Assembly: GCF_016887565.1 (NCBI RefSeq)
Contig: NZ_CP069396.1
Span: 5,376,001 to 5,440,000 of the forward strand
Source: Archangium violaceum
Lineage (GTDB): Bacteria; Myxococcota; Myxococcia; Myxococcales; Myxococcaceae
Direction: 5' to 3'
DNA length: 64,000 nucleotides
How positions within the stretch are numbered: position 1 is the stretch's first letter; each line of letters starts with the position of its first letter. The notes under the pieces were generated by a model. That model was given only the letters and a program-made list of their open reading frames with translations. It was not told where the DNA came from and made no database searches. Positions 1-9,390 of this stretch are shown piece by piece. Both the position numbers and the translations under genes were made by a program.

Positions 1-471
1 CGGCAGGTCCAGCGTGACTTGGAGGCACTGAGCGCCCGGTTCGGCCGCTTCCCGCAGTCGTCGATTTCCATCCCGCTCGTCAGTGTCATCAGCGCATCCG
101 AGAACAACGCCCGGCCGGGCCTCACCAAGGCCCAGGTGGAAGCCGAGGCCGCCCGGTTCCTGTTCGTCAGCAGCCTGCCGGGTCAGCTCGTCGGTCGAAC
201 GTCTCTGTCCTATCCGCGCGACGAGTGGTTCGGCCGGTCTCCCGCCGCTCTTCCGCCCGTTCTGGTTCTCCAGGGCGACATGGACCCCAAGACACCCCAT
301 GCGGGTGCCCAGGCCCATATCCGTCTGCTGCCCAAGGCCGCTGGCATCAACCTGTTCACCGTCAAGGGCGGGCCGCACTTCCTGCTCTTCACGGCGCCAG
401 ATTGCTTCAAGGCCGCGGTGAGCACCTTCGTCCAGAAGCGGCGAGCGCCTCGTGCGGCCTGCTCGATTTGA
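1..471 (+). CDS. alpha/beta hydrolase, C-terminal part (5' end outside window)
   Basis: The frame is open from the first base and closes at TGA 469-471, so about 156 C-terminal residues are visible and the start lies upstream of the window. The stretch VLVLQGDMDPKTP is the strand and loop that carries the acidic triad residue in TAP-like C-terminal domains of secreted alpha/beta hydrolases (tripeptidyl-aminopeptidase-like). VKGGPHFLLF near the end supplies the expected histidine. By family knowledge this would be an exported peptidase or esterase that acts on small peptides or esters; the nucleophile region is not visible. A separate transcription unit follows after about 150 bp. The family is likely, the substrate unknown. 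Confidence 0.7.
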   Translation, partial: RQVQRDLEALSARFGRFPQSSISIPLVSVISASENNARPGLTKAQVEAEAARFLFVSSLPGQLVGRTSLSYPRDEWFGRSPAALPPVLVLQGDMDPKTPHAGAQAHIRLLPKAAGINLFTVKGGPHFLLFTAPDCFKAAVSTFVQKRRAPRAACSI

Positions 472-622
472 CCCCGGCATCATCGGGCAGACAGCCAGGA
501 GGCCCCTGGCCCCCGCCGCGCCCTTCATGCTTTGACACCGCTTGGGGATGCTGGACAGCGGCAACCCCAACCGCGTAGGGCTTCGCGGGTGTGATTGGCC
601 GAACCGGCCGAGGGAGGGGACG

Positions 623-2641
623 ATGATGAAGAAGGCATGGGCCTTGGGGCCATGGGTGCTGGCGGGACTCTGTCTCTCGCTGGCCACGAGCGCGGGGGCC
701 GCGACCGAGCGCAGCACCGTGTTGCTCCTGGGCAACGTCGCGGGGCGCCAGCAGGTGGAGTACCTCCCCGAGGGAGAGGTGAGGGTCCACTACGAGTTCA
801 ACGATCGCGGGCGGGGACCGGTGCTCGATTCGACGTTCCGCGTGAGCGCGAATGGCACGCTGGTTTCAGCCGAGAGCCGTGGCGTCGACTATCTCAAGGC
901 GCCCGTCGACGAGCGCTACTCCGCCACTGGCGCATCCCACCACTGGAAGAGTTCGGCCGGGGAGGTGCGGCGCGAGGTCTCCGGGCCCGTCTTCTACCTG
1001 AGCCTCGAGTCCCCGCCCGAGGAGGCCGTACTGCTCATCCGCGCGGCGCTCCGGGCGCCCGGGCAGCGGATGGCCTTGCTTCCCTCGGGCGAGGCCCAGG
1101 TCGCCGCTGTCGGCTCCCTGACCGTCAAGAGCAAGGCCGGCAGCCGGCGCGTGCGGCTCTACTCCCTGAGCGGGCTGGACCTCGCTCCGAGCTATGTGTG
1201 GCTCGATGAGCAGCAGCGCTTCTTCGCCAGCGTCTCGAGCTGGATGAAGCTCGTCCGCGAGGGCTTCGAGGATACCCTGGAGCAGCTGGATGGATACCAG
1301 GAGGCCGAGCAGCGCCGCCTCGCGCGGGCGCGGGCGCGCGCCCTCACGACGAAGCTCGACCGTCCGCTCGCCATCACGCATGCCCGCGTCTTCGACCCGG
1401 GAACGCTCACCGTGGAAGAGGACCAGACCGTGCTCGTCACCCAGGGCCGCATCTCGGCCGTGGGCCCCTCGGCGAAGCTGGTGGTGCCTCGCGACGCGCG
1501 GATCCTCGATGCCCAGGGCCGCTTCCTCATGCCAGGCCTCTGGGACATGCACGTTCACATCACGGGGGGCGCCGATGGTCCGCTCGCCCTCGCGGGCGGG
1601 GTGACCACGGTGCGCGATCTCGCCAACGAAGACCGCACGTTGACGCGGCTCATCCAGGAGATCGAGGCCGGTCACGACATCGGACCCCGGGTGCTCAAGG
1701 CCGGTTTCATGGATGGCCGCAGCCCGTACTCAGGGCCGACCCGGGTCTTCGTGGACAACGAGGAGGAGGCGCGCACCGCCATCGACAACTACGCGGCCAG
1801 GGGCTACGAGCAGATCAAGATCTACAGCTCCATCAAGCCGGAGCTCGTCCCGACGCTCGTGCGCCTGGCCCATGCGAAGGGTCTCCGGCTCAGTGGCCAT
1901 GTGCCGGCCTTCATGACGGCGCGGCAGTTCGTCGAGGCCGGCGCCGATGAGCTTCAGCACATCAACTTCCTGGCGCTCAACTTCCTGTTCGACCGGGTGC
2001 AGGATACGCGCACGCCCGCGCGCTTCATCGCCGTGGGAGAGCATGCCGCCACGTTGGATCTCGGCTCGCCCGAGGTGCGTGCCTTCCTCGCGCTGCTGCG
2101 AGAGCGGGGCGTGGTGGTGGACCCGACGGTGTCCATCTTCGATGACATGTTCCACGACCAGCCCGGCCACTGGAACGCGGGTCTGAGCCCGATTCTCGGC
2201 CGCCTGCCGCCCACCCTGCAGCGGCGGCTGGGCTCGGGCAGCGGCGGGCTCCCGGATGTGGCGAAGCAGCCCGAGCGCTACCGCGACTCCTTCCTTCGCC
2301 TCGTCGAGCTCGTGGGGCTCCTGCATCGAAGCGGCGTGCGCATCGTCTCGGGCACGGACAACCTCTCCGGCCTGTTCCTGCCGCGGGAGCTCGAGCTCTA
2401 CGTCGCCGCCGGCATTCCGCCCAGGGAGGTGCTGCGCATCGCCACGCTGGGCAATGCCGAGGTCATGAAGCGCGACAAGGAGTACGGGCGCGTGCTGCCC
2501 GGCTATGTCGCCGACCTCATCCTGGTGGACGGCGACCCGACCCTGCTCATCAGCGACCTGCGCAAAGTGCGCCACGTCATCCGGGGTGATCGCCTGTACG
2601 AGAGTGCGGCCCTGTTCCGCTCGGTGGGCATCGCGCCCTGA
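623..2641 (+). CDS. secreted amidohydrolase-family metalloenzyme
   Basis: A 672-residue protein. Start ATG 623 is preceded by GAGGGGACG and opens a clear signal peptide (MMKKAWALGPWVLAGLCLSL, cleavage near SAGA). An upstream in-frame ATG at 542 has no comparable ribosome site. Residues up to about 240 form an N-terminal domain I do not recognise. The rest is an amidohydrolase barrel: HVH metal ligands near residue 310 (LWDMHVHITGG), a Lys in IKIYSSI placed like the carbamylated bridging lysine, His in SGHVPA and DELQHINF, and the catalytic Asp in SGTDN. The small beta domain is rebuilt at the end (GYVADLILVDGDP). Family members hydrolyse C-N or P-O bonds of cyclic amides, dipeptides or organophosphates; the signal peptide places this one outside the cytoplasm. 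Substrate cannot be read from the sequence. Confidence 0.85.
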   Translation: MMKKAWALGPWVLAGLCLSLATSAGAATERSTVLLLGNVAGRQQVEYLPEGEVRVHYEFNDRGRGPVLDSTFRVSANGTLVSAESRGVDYLKAPVDERYSATGASHHWKSSAGEVRREVSGPVFYLSLESPPEEAVLLIRAALRAPGQRMALLPSGEAQVAAVGSLTVKSKAGSRRVRLYSLSGLDLAPSYVWLDEQQRFFASVSSWMKLVREGFEDTLEQLDGYQEAEQRRLARARARALTTKLDRPLAITHARVFDPGTLTVEEDQTVLVTQGRISAVGPSAKLVVPRDARILDAQGRFLMPGLWDMHVHITGGADGPLALAGGVTTVRDLANEDRTLTRLIQEIEAGHDIGPRVLKAGFMDGRSPYSGPTRVFVDNEEEARTAIDNYAARGYEQIKIYSSIKPELVPTLVRLAHAKGLRLSGHVPAFMTARQFVEAGADELQHINFLALNFLFDRVQDTRTPARFIAVGEHAATLDLGSPEVRAFLALLRERGVVVDPTVSIFDDMFHDQPGHWNAGLSPILGRLPPTLQRRLGSGSGGLPDVAKQPERYRDSFLRLVELVGLLHRSGVRIVSGTDNLSGLFLPRELELYVAAGIPPREVLRIATLGNAEVMKRDKEYGRVLPGYVADLILVDGDPTLLISDLRKVRHVIRGDRLYESAALFRSVGIAP

Positions 2642-3006
2642 GTCTGAGCCTGCCCCTGTGTTCAACCCCACTCGGACGTCCACATGAGCCGAGTGGGGGG
2701 CTCAGCCGAGAACGACCAGCGCGTCAACGCGAGCTTCCCTCCGTACGAGGAAGCGCTGAAGGCGAACAAGGTGAATTACCAGGCATTCACGTGCGCTGAC
2801 TCTTGGGCGAGCTTTGCCTTGCTCGTCCGGCCAGGCCTGGGACGTCTCCTGGACGTGTTCGCTTGCGTGAGGTGTGGCCCCTGGCACTGCTACTGCCCGG
2901 CTTCTTGAAGGCCGCTGCCTGTTCGCCGCTAGAAAGTGTGCAACCCGAACCGAGCTGCTACGCTTCATACGAAACACTCTTATCTTCAGGCGTGGGGGTG
3001 ACTTCG
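2642..3006. other. gene-poor gap holding a hydrolase relic
   Basis: No intact gene is visible in these 365 bases. A short decayed piece of a dienelactone hydrolase lies at about 2699-2794. The rest appears to be the leader of the downstream glycosidase gene, with GGGGGTG at 2994-3000 acting as its likely ribosome site. Confidence 0.5.
2699..2794 (+). pseudogene. dienelactone hydrolase C-terminal relic
   Basis: About 32 codons read SAENDQRVNASFPPYEEAL and then KANKVNYQAF. This matches the segment of dienelactone hydrolase-family proteins that contains the catalytic Asp (family pattern: G-N-D-x-R-I-x-A ... Y-E-x-A-L-K-A-N-x-V-x-Y). The expected continuation (Y-P-G-x-x-H-G-F, with the catalytic His) is absent; the frame runs into unrelated residues and stops. 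The first two thirds of such an enzyme are also missing. This is a relic left by a deletion, not a working gene. Confidence 0.5.
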
Positions 3007-4848
3007 GTGAAGCGATCGGTGCTCTTCCTGGTGCTCCTGCTCATGTCGCTGGTGACGCCTGCCGGTGCGGCGGACCGCTTCTGGTTCGACGACGCCGCAG
3101 TGCACGTCGCCGACGGCGCGTTCCGCGATCAGTACGGCCGTGAGGTGGTGCTGCGGGGGTTCAACGTCTCCGGTTCGGCCAAGCTCGCCGAGTACCGGGG
3201 CCTGCCGTTCGCGAGCACGGCCGACGCCCGGTCCTCCGCCGCGGCGATGCGGCGGCTGACCGGCGCGAACGCGGTCCGCTTCCTGCTCACCTGGGCGTGG
3301 ATCGAACCCGAGCCCCGCCTCATCGACCTCGCCTACCTGGACAAGGTGGCCGAACAGATCAGCGCGTTCACCGACCAGGGCATCCGCGTCCTCCTGGACT
3401 TCCACCAGGATCTGTACTCGCGGCACCTGTTCAACCGCGACAGCTGGTACACCGGCGACGGCGCCCCGGCGTGGGTGGTGCGCGCGGGCGGCTACCCGCG
3501 CGAGTCGTGCGGCCTGTGCTTCCACTGGGGCCAGAACATGAAGAACAACAACGCCGTCACCGCCGCCACCTACGACTTCTGGCACAACCGCGAGGTGACC
3601 ACCTCCGCCGGGCCGATCCGCATCCGCGACGAATTCCTGTACGCGGCCGGCGAAGCGATGGCGCGGGTGAAGTCGCGGCTGTCCGCCGACGCCTTCCGGC
3701 TCGTGGTGGGCGTCGATCCGCTCAACGAGCCCTACGCCGGGCGCTACGACTCCGGCCAGGACAGTATCGAGTGGGAGCGCGACCTGTTGTGGCCGTTCCA
3801 CCAGCAGTTCCGGGCACGCATGGACCAGGTCGGCTGGGCGGACAAACCCGCGTTCGTCGAGCCGCTGGTGTTCTGGAACCAGAACGTCGACTTCTTCGCC
3901 GAACCCGGCGGGTTCACCGACGTGCCGCCGCTCGGGCAGCGCTACGTGTTCAACGCGCACTTCTACGACGGCAAGGCACAGTCCGGCGTGCTGATGCCCG
4001 GCAAGGCCGGCGACGGGCAGTACACCGGTGACTTCAACAAGATCCGCGACCGCGCGCGTGCCCTGGGCACGGCGGGCATCGTGACCGAGTACGGGCACCC
4101 GGTCGACGGCAACACCTCTGACAAGAAGTCCACCGTGCTCAAGGCCATGCACCAAGGCCTCGACTCGCGCCTGTCCGGCACTCAGTGGTGGGCGTCGGCC
4201 GCGTCGTCCGGTCCGGTGCTGTCGGGCAGCCAGTGGCACTGGGACGTCAACTACGACCGGCACCACGAGCTGATGAACGACAACCCCGACAAGGTTCGCA
4301 CCGACGGAGACGCGATGAACGACGAGCACTTCTCCGCCGTGCACGTCGACGACAACGGCATCGCCGCCCTGACCGTGGACGAACGCCTGGTAGACCGGCT
4401 GTTCCCGCGCGCCGTGGCGGGCACGACGGCGGCGTTCGCCTACGAGGACCGAGCGCGCGACGGCAGCACCGTGCTGACGTGGAACAAGATTCCCGACACG
4501 ATGCCCGCGGTACGCGCACTGGTTGGCACGGGGCAGTTCGGCGTGCTGGTGTGGCGGTCCAACGGCGGCACGGCGCCCACCGAACTGCACCTGCCCGCGT
4601 CGTTCGCGCCGGGCGCGACGACGGTGGTGAGCTCGATCGGCTCGGTCAGAGGTGTGCCCGCGTACACCGGCGCCGAGTCGGTGGCTGCGGCGGCGGAACC
4701 GGGCGTCACGGGCGTGAACCGGCTCTTGCTCTCGACACGGGACTCCAACCTCCACTTCGCTCTGGTGACCAACGGCGCGGGGGGCGCGTCATTGGAGGCA
4801 GCAAGGGCCGAACTGGCGGCGTGGGCGTCGGCCGCGTTCGGCGGCTGA
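3007..4848 (+). CDS. secreted GH5 glycosidase, endoglycoceramidase-like
   Basis: A 613-residue protein. GTG 3007 opens a signal peptide (VKRSVLFLVLLLMSLVTPAGA) with GGGGGTG just upstream; longer in-frame extensions lack export features. The mature protein follows the endoglycosylceramidase/GH5 plan: the N-terminal motif DQYGREVVLRGFNVSG, LLTWAWIEPEP, LLDFHQDLYSR, the acid/base Glu in DPLNEPYAG and the nucleophile Glu in GIVTEYGHP. The last 100 or so residues form a beta-sandwich-like tail. Family members cleave the glycan-ceramide bond of glycosphingolipids or related glycosides. Codon use (runs of cgcg-rich third positions) and the general look are actinobacterial, which suggests acquisition. 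It stands alone between relic DNA upstream and a repeat-bearing gap downstream. Confidence 0.8.
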   Translation: MKRSVLFLVLLLMSLVTPAGAADRFWFDDAAVHVADGAFRDQYGREVVLRGFNVSGSAKLAEYRGLPFASTADARSSAAAMRRLTGANAVRFLLTWAWIEPEPRLIDLAYLDKVAEQISAFTDQGIRVLLDFHQDLYSRHLFNRDSWYTGDGAPAWVVRAGGYPRESCGLCFHWGQNMKNNNAVTAATYDFWHNREVTTSAGPIRIRDEFLYAAGEAMARVKSRLSADAFRLVVGVDPLNEPYAGRYDSGQDSIEWERDLLWPFHQQFRARMDQVGWADKPAFVEPLVFWNQNVDFFAEPGGFTDVPPLGQRYVFNAHFYDGKAQSGVLMPGKAGDGQYTGDFNKIRDRARALGTAGIVTEYGHPVDGNTSDKKSTVLKAMHQGLDSRLSGTQWWASAASSGPVLSGSQWHWDVNYDRHHELMNDNPDKVRTDGDAMNDEHFSAVHVDDNGIAALTVDERLVDRLFPRAVAGTTAAFAYEDRARDGSTVLTWNKIPDTMPAVRALVGTGQFGVLVWRSNGGTAPTELHLPASFAPGATTVVSSIGSVRGVPAYTGAESVAAAAEPGVTGVNRLLLSTRDSNLHFALVTNGAGGASLEAARAELAAWASAAFGG

Positions 4849-4880
4849 TGCCCTCTACTCCGCCGGGTGGTCTCCCCAAG

Positions 4881-4910
4881 CTCAACAGGCCTCCCATTCG
4901 CCCGATGCTT
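4881..4910. repeat. dispersed 30-bp repeat, copy 1
   Basis: Thirty bases starting CTCAACAGGCCTCCCATTCG recur at 14680-14709 with a single difference (A/G at base 25). The flanks do not match. Both copies lie in gaps just downstream of a gene end and upstream of another gene. Nothing else in the window matches. It could be the end of a small mobile element or a tail copied with one. Confidence 0.6.
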
Positions 4911-5131
4911 CGCAGTTGCTGGAGCCGGCCCGGCGGGTGTTCCGGTGGTTCAACTGGACGAAGCGCGGGAGGAGACCACAGCCGCCTGCTTGGACCTCCA
5001 ACGCATTGGACTGCAAATGTTTCCAGTGACTTCTTCCTTCATGCAACCCGGTTGAAGCATGCGAACGTCCGGCCCCCCGGGGCCGAAGTGCCGCCGGCTG
5101 GCCGCTGTTCCAAACCACAGGGAGAAGGTCC

Positions 5132-8100
5132 ATGCGTCTGCCATTCGCAGGTCCGCGAGCCTGTTCGCTCGTGCTCGCGTTGCTCAGCTGTTCACCTCCA
5201 CCGCGGGATGATGGGAATCCGGTAGCGGCGAGCGCCTCCGGGAGCGCGTATGTCAGCCTGACCTCGCCGGAACCGCAGCTCCTTGCTTCCGCGACCTTCG
5301 CGCCTTCGGATGGGCTCGCCTTCGTGACCATCACCGTCACGCCGCGAGACTCGAATGGAGCGCCCCTGGGGCCAGGGCTTCACGTCGAGGTGCTGAGCAG
5401 CGACGGGTCCGTCACCCTGGGCGGCACGGGAACCACGGCATGCACGGTCAATGCTCCGTCAGCGACCTGCCTGACGGCGGTGGACTCGGGCGCCGGGAGC
5501 TACGTCGTCACGGCGAAGAGCTCGACGGCACTGGCCGTGCCGACGACCTTCTCCGCCACCGTCACGGGTGCGAGCGGCACCGAGGCGCTTCCGGACACGG
5601 CGGACGTCACGTTCGATTCGAGCCGGTTCGAGGGCGGCGCCGGTTGCGCCGGCACCTGTGGCACCACCATCACCACGGGCAACGTGACCATCACCAGCAG
5701 CCATGCGGAGGGCCGCAACCTCTACATCACGGGGGGCACGGTGACGTTCGACGCCACCACGGTGGGGCAGACCTTCGGTGACGTCTTCATCACCGGCGGC
5801 ACGGTGACGCATCTCCAGGCCACCAACGCCGCGATGTACAAGCTCGACATCCTCACGGGCTCCTGGAACCTCCTGGGCGGCACGGTCAACACCACCAGCA
5901 AGGGCTATGGCATGACCTGTTTTCCCAATGGCTCCTGCAGCGGCAACGGGCTGGTCAGCTTCGGCCCCAATGGCGCGCCATCGTCCGCGCTGTCAGGGAC
6001 GAGCCAGCTGTACGGCGCCAGCCACGGCGGCATGGGCTCCGGCAACTACCGCATCAACATGACCGCGGCCAGCAACGCCCATGCTGGCAACGCGGGAACG
6101 ACGTACGGCGATTACCGAGACCCGAAGTATCCCGGTGCCACCAACAGCACCTACTCGGGTTTCCATGGGGGCGGCGTCGCGCGCATCACCTCGGCGGGGA
6201 CCTGCGTGCTGGCTGGCACCGCCTCCATCACCGCGAGCTCTCCGTTCAATGGCGCGGGGGGCTCCATCAACCTTCGCTGCCGGGGCATCACCTCGACGGG
6301 CTGGACGGGAAGCATCAACGCGGACGGAGGCCCCGGTGCGGGGAACTCCTCCATCCCGATGGGCGCTGGCGGGGGAGGGCGCATCGCGCTGGTCAGCACC
6401 GGTGATGCCGCGACCATCACCGGCGCGGTGAGCTACCCGCCCACGAATCTCACGGCCCGGGTCCACGCCTTCGGCGGCGCGCCGGCCAACTCCAGCTACG
6501 TGATTGGCGCTGGCGGCGCGGGGACCATCTATCTCAAGCACAGCGGGCTGACGTACGGCGACCTCCTCATCGCGAACAACTCGCCCGCGCATTACCAGAA
6601 CGAGGGGACGACGCGGCTGCCCGCGATTGCCGGCACCCTCACCGCGAACGTCACCGCGGGCGCCACCCAGCTGCCCGTCTCCATCGCCAGCACCAGCTTC
6701 AACACGACCTATTACGAGAACGCCGGTGCGCCGCTGAACACGAACCCGGCGCTCACCCAGAACACGACTCCCTCGTCCTCGGCGGCCTACAACGGGGTGT
6801 TCGCGGGCGGCTGGCTGCGGCCCGACATCAGCGCCGCGGGCGGGGCGCTGTTCGACCCGTCGAACCTGGTGAGCGTCACCACCAACGCGGTGGGCAGCCT
6901 GACGACCACCGCCGTTCCTTCCGACATCGCCGCGGGCTCGTTCTTCCGGAGCGTGGAGGTGCTGGATCACCTCGACGTGCTCGGCAACGCGATTCTCGAG
7001 ACCAACGGTGACATCTACGTTCTCTCGGGCAACACGACGAGCTCCGGGGCGAGCACGATGACCGTGAACGGCCTGGTGCTCTTCGACACGACGAGCAACC
7101 GGACGGGCCGCATCCAGTACGCGGGTGGGGCGGTGAACGTCGTGCAGAGCACCCAGGCAATGCCTCCGGTGGGGGGCGGCACGCTCGTCGCGGACAACGT
7201 GTCGTTGACGGCGGGCGCGCTCACCGTGCCCACCATCGTCGCGTCCAACGACGTGGCCGTGTCGGGGGGCACGCTGACCACCAACTCGCTGACGGCGGCG
7301 CGCTATGCGCAGACCGCGGGCGTCCTCAAGCACTACCCACCGATATTCAAGACCTCGCCGGCCGCCGCGATGGTGTACGGGCTCCACCTGACGCTCGCGG
7401 ACACCTTCACGCTCACGGGGGGCTCGGTGGACGTGGCGGGGCTGGGCTATCCGATGGCGTGCGATCCGCAGGGCGCGCCGCTGACGGCCTGGGGCTTCGG
7501 AGCGACGGGCCCCCTGGCCGCGACCGGCGTGGCGAACGGCTACGGTGCGGGTCACGGTGGTGTCGGCGGCGGGTACGCGGCCGGGGCGGTTCGCGGCATG
7601 GCCTACGACGACTATCGAGACCCCCGGTATCCCGGCGGGGCGGCCGCGAGCGTGGGCGGCTCGCCGTCGTACCTCTCGTACCGGAGTAACGGAGGTGGCG
7701 TCTTCCGGCTCGAGGCCGCCGGAACCTGCACGCTGGGCGGAAGCACGCTCATCAAGGCCGGCGCGGTGACCACCGGAGCCCAGTACGGCGCCGCGGGAGG
7801 CTCGGTCTCCATGCGTTGCGGTGGCTTCGACACCACGGGTTGGAACGGCTCTATCACCGCCAACGGGGCGAACGCCTACTCGGGCTCGATCGGCTCCGTG
7901 CGCGCGGGCGGTGGCGGCCGGATTGCGCTGGTCAGCACGGGCGGGGCCTCGAGCCTCGTCGGCGCTCTCACCTATCCGCTCGCGACGGGCAACGCGCAGC
8001 TCCAGGCACGGGGAGGCATCGGCCTCAACGCGACGTACACCGACGGTGGCGCGGGCACGGTGTTCCTCAAGCACGCCGACGTGGCGTACGGCCAGCTGCT

Positions 8101-8503
8101 CATCAACAACAACAATCAGACGCACTACCCCGCGGGTGGATACACCCCGTTCATCTCCATCGCGGGAACGGTCAGCAGCGCGGTCACCGCCGGTGACACC
8201 ACGATGGGGGTGACCATCACCAGCACGCCGCTCCACGGCTCGGTTGCACTCAACCAACGCCTCTCCGGCATGTGGCTGCGACCTGATACCAGCGTGAACA
8301 GCGGAAACCTGCCCGCGGACAACCTGGTCACGGTCTCCGGAAACACCTTCGTGAGCTCTACGCTGACCCAGCTGACGATCTCACCCGCCCTGGCCGCGGT
8401 GCCGGCGGGCGCGAGCTTCAAGAGCGTCGACCTCTTCGACGTCTACGACGTCGTGGGCGGCGCCATCACGCAGACGAACGGCGACATCTACATCGCTCCG
8501 TAG
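5132..8503 (+). CDS. large internally duplicated cell-surface lipoprotein
   Basis: A 1123-residue protein; ATG 5132 follows GGGAGAAGG. The N-terminus ends in a lipobox-like LLSC, so it is probably a lipoprotein. Residues about 45-140 look like a bacterial Ig-like (Big/invasin-type) domain (FVTITVTPRDSNGAPLGPG). The rest is two units about 513 residues apart, each with YGM/YPMxC, GDYRDPKYPG or DDYRDPRYPG, GAGGSINLRCRG or AAGGSVSMRCGG, TGW-GSI-A-G, GGGGRIALVSTG, AGT-(I/V)-(Y/F)LKH and TNGDIY(V/I). The Gly/Thr/Ser-rich repeating pattern suggests a beta-helix-like surface protein. Gly-rich GGGGRIAL blocks also occur in large myxobacterial gliding and surface proteins such as AgmC, but I would not assign that role. 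The function is unknown. Confidence 0.75.
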   Translation: MRLPFAGPRACSLVLALLSCSPPPRDDGNPVAASASGSAYVSLTSPEPQLLASATFAPSDGLAFVTITVTPRDSNGAPLGPGLHVEVLSSDGSVTLGGTGTTACTVNAPSATCLTAVDSGAGSYVVTAKSSTALAVPTTFSATVTGASGTEALPDTADVTFDSSRFEGGAGCAGTCGTTITTGNVTITSSHAEGRNLYITGGTVTFDATTVGQTFGDVFITGGTVTHLQATNAAMYKLDILTGSWNLLGGTVNTTSKGYGMTCFPNGSCSGNGLVSFGPNGAPSSALSGTSQLYGASHGGMGSGNYRINMTAASNAHAGNAGTTYGDYRDPKYPGATNSTYSGFHGGGVARITSAGTCVLAGTASITASSPFNGAGGSINLRCRGITSTGWTGSINADGGPGAGNSSIPMGAGGGGRIALVSTGDAATITGAVSYPPTNLTARVHAFGGAPANSSYVIGAGGAGTIYLKHSGLTYGDLLIANNSPAHYQNEGTTRLPAIAGTLTANVTAGATQLPVSIASTSFNTTYYENAGAPLNTNPALTQNTTPSSSAAYNGVFAGGWLRPDISAAGGALFDPSNLVSVTTNAVGSLTTTAVPSDIAAGSFFRSVEVLDHLDVLGNAILETNGDIYVLSGNTTSSGASTMTVNGLVLFDTTSNRTGRIQYAGGAVNVVQSTQAMPPVGGGTLVADNVSLTAGALTVPTIVASNDVAVSGGTLTTNSLTAARYAQTAGVLKHYPPIFKTSPAAAMVYGLHLTLADTFTLTGGSVDVAGLGYPMACDPQGAPLTAWGFGATGPLAATGVANGYGAGHGGVGGGYAAGAVRGMAYDDYRDPRYPGGAAASVGGSPSYLSYRSNGGGVFRLEAAGTCTLGGSTLIKAGAVTTGAQYGAAGGSVSMRCGGFDTTGWNGSITANGANAYSGSIGSVRAGGGGRIALVSTGGASSLVGALTYPLATGNAQLQARGGIGLNATYTDGGAGTVFLKHADVAYGQLLINNNNQTHYPAGGYTPFISIAGTVSSAVTAGDTTMGVTITSTPLHGSVALNQRLSGMWLRPDTSVNSGNLPADNLVTVSGNTFVSSTLTQLTISPALAAVPAGASFKSVDLFDVYDVVGGAITQTNGDIYIAP

Positions 8504-8550
8504 CCGCTCCGGTGGAGTATGAGCGTTTCCGTCCCAATAGCACACTGAGC

Positions 8551-9390
8551 TCAGTTCACCGGTGCGTACACCGCCGGCTGCACGCACCGGGCCCGCACCA
8601 GGCTCCCCGTCAGGCTCTCCGAGTGCCCCAGGAGCAGGTAGCCCTGGGGCGACAGGTGAGTGAACAGCCGCCGCAGCACCCCCGTCCTGGACGCCAGGTC
8701 GAAGTAGATGAGGACGTTGCGGCAGAAGATGAGGTCGAAGGTGCCCACGCCGGGGTAGCTCCCGGCGTTCAGGTTGAGTCGCTCGAAGCGCACCACCGAG
8801 CGCAGCAGCGGGCCCACCCGCATCCAACCCTCCTGCGAGCGCACTCCCTTGAGCATGAAGGTGCGCAGGTACCCGGGAGGTATTTCCCGAGCCTTGTCGA
8901 CGCGCCACAGCCCCTCGCTGGCCTGCTCCAACGCGCGTGTGGACAGGTCCGTGGCCAGCACCTCCACCTCCCACCCCGAGCCCGGTGGGAACTGCGAGAG
9001 CAGGACCATGGCCAGCGAGTAGGGCTCCTCGCCCGTCGAGCACGCCGCGCTCCACACCCGCATGCGCCTCGAGCGCTGCCCCGCCGCCGCCTGCTCCCTC
9101 CATCGGGGGCACACCCGCTGCTCCAGGAAGTCGAAGTGGGCCGGCTCCCGGAAGAAGTGCGTCTCGTTGGTGCAGATGCAGTCCAGCATCCGCACCTGCT
9201 CGTCCTCGTTCCCCTCGGCCACCACGTGGCGGTAGTAGGCCGCATGGGAGTCCAGCCCCAGCGCCCTCAGCCGCGGCGCCAGGCGCGCGCTCAGCATCGC
9301 CTTCTTCACCGGCGGCAGGAAGATGCCCGCCTGGCGGTAGACCAGCTCCTGGAAGAGGCGGAACTCCCGGTCGCTGATTCGCGCGTTCAC
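8551..9390 (-). CDS. cheR: chemoreceptor glutamate methyltransferase CheR
   Basis: A 279-residue protein that methylates MCP glutamates from S-adenosylmethionine during adaptation. I chose GTG 9390 because it begins the family start (NARISDREFRLFQELVYRQAG) and sits in a GTGA overlap with the stop of the preceding cheW relic; GGAG lies about 8 bases upstream. The N-terminal helical CheR domain covers residues 1-75. The methyltransferase domain follows, with the SAM-binding motif VWSAACSTGEEPYSLAM, the later FDLIFCRNVLIYFD, and the C-terminal LLGHSESL. It is encoded directly after the MCP gene on the same strand, so the two probably act in one dedicated chemosensory pathway whose CheW is lost at this locus. 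No CheA, CheB or CheY is seen nearby. Confidence 0.93.
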   Translation of the reverse strand: MNARISDREFRLFQELVYRQAGIFLPPVKKAMLSARLAPRLRALGLDSHAAYYRHVVAEGNEDEQVRMLDCICTNETHFFREPAHFDFLEQRVCPRWREQAAAGQRSRRMRVWSAACSTGEEPYSLAMVLLSQFPPGSGWEVEVLATDLSTRALEQASEGLWRVDKAREIPPGYLRTFMLKGVRSQEGWMRVGPLLRSVVRFERLNLNAGSYPGVGTFDLIFCRNVLIYFDLASRTGVLRRLFTHLSPQGYLLLGHSESLTGSLVRARCVQPAVYAPVN

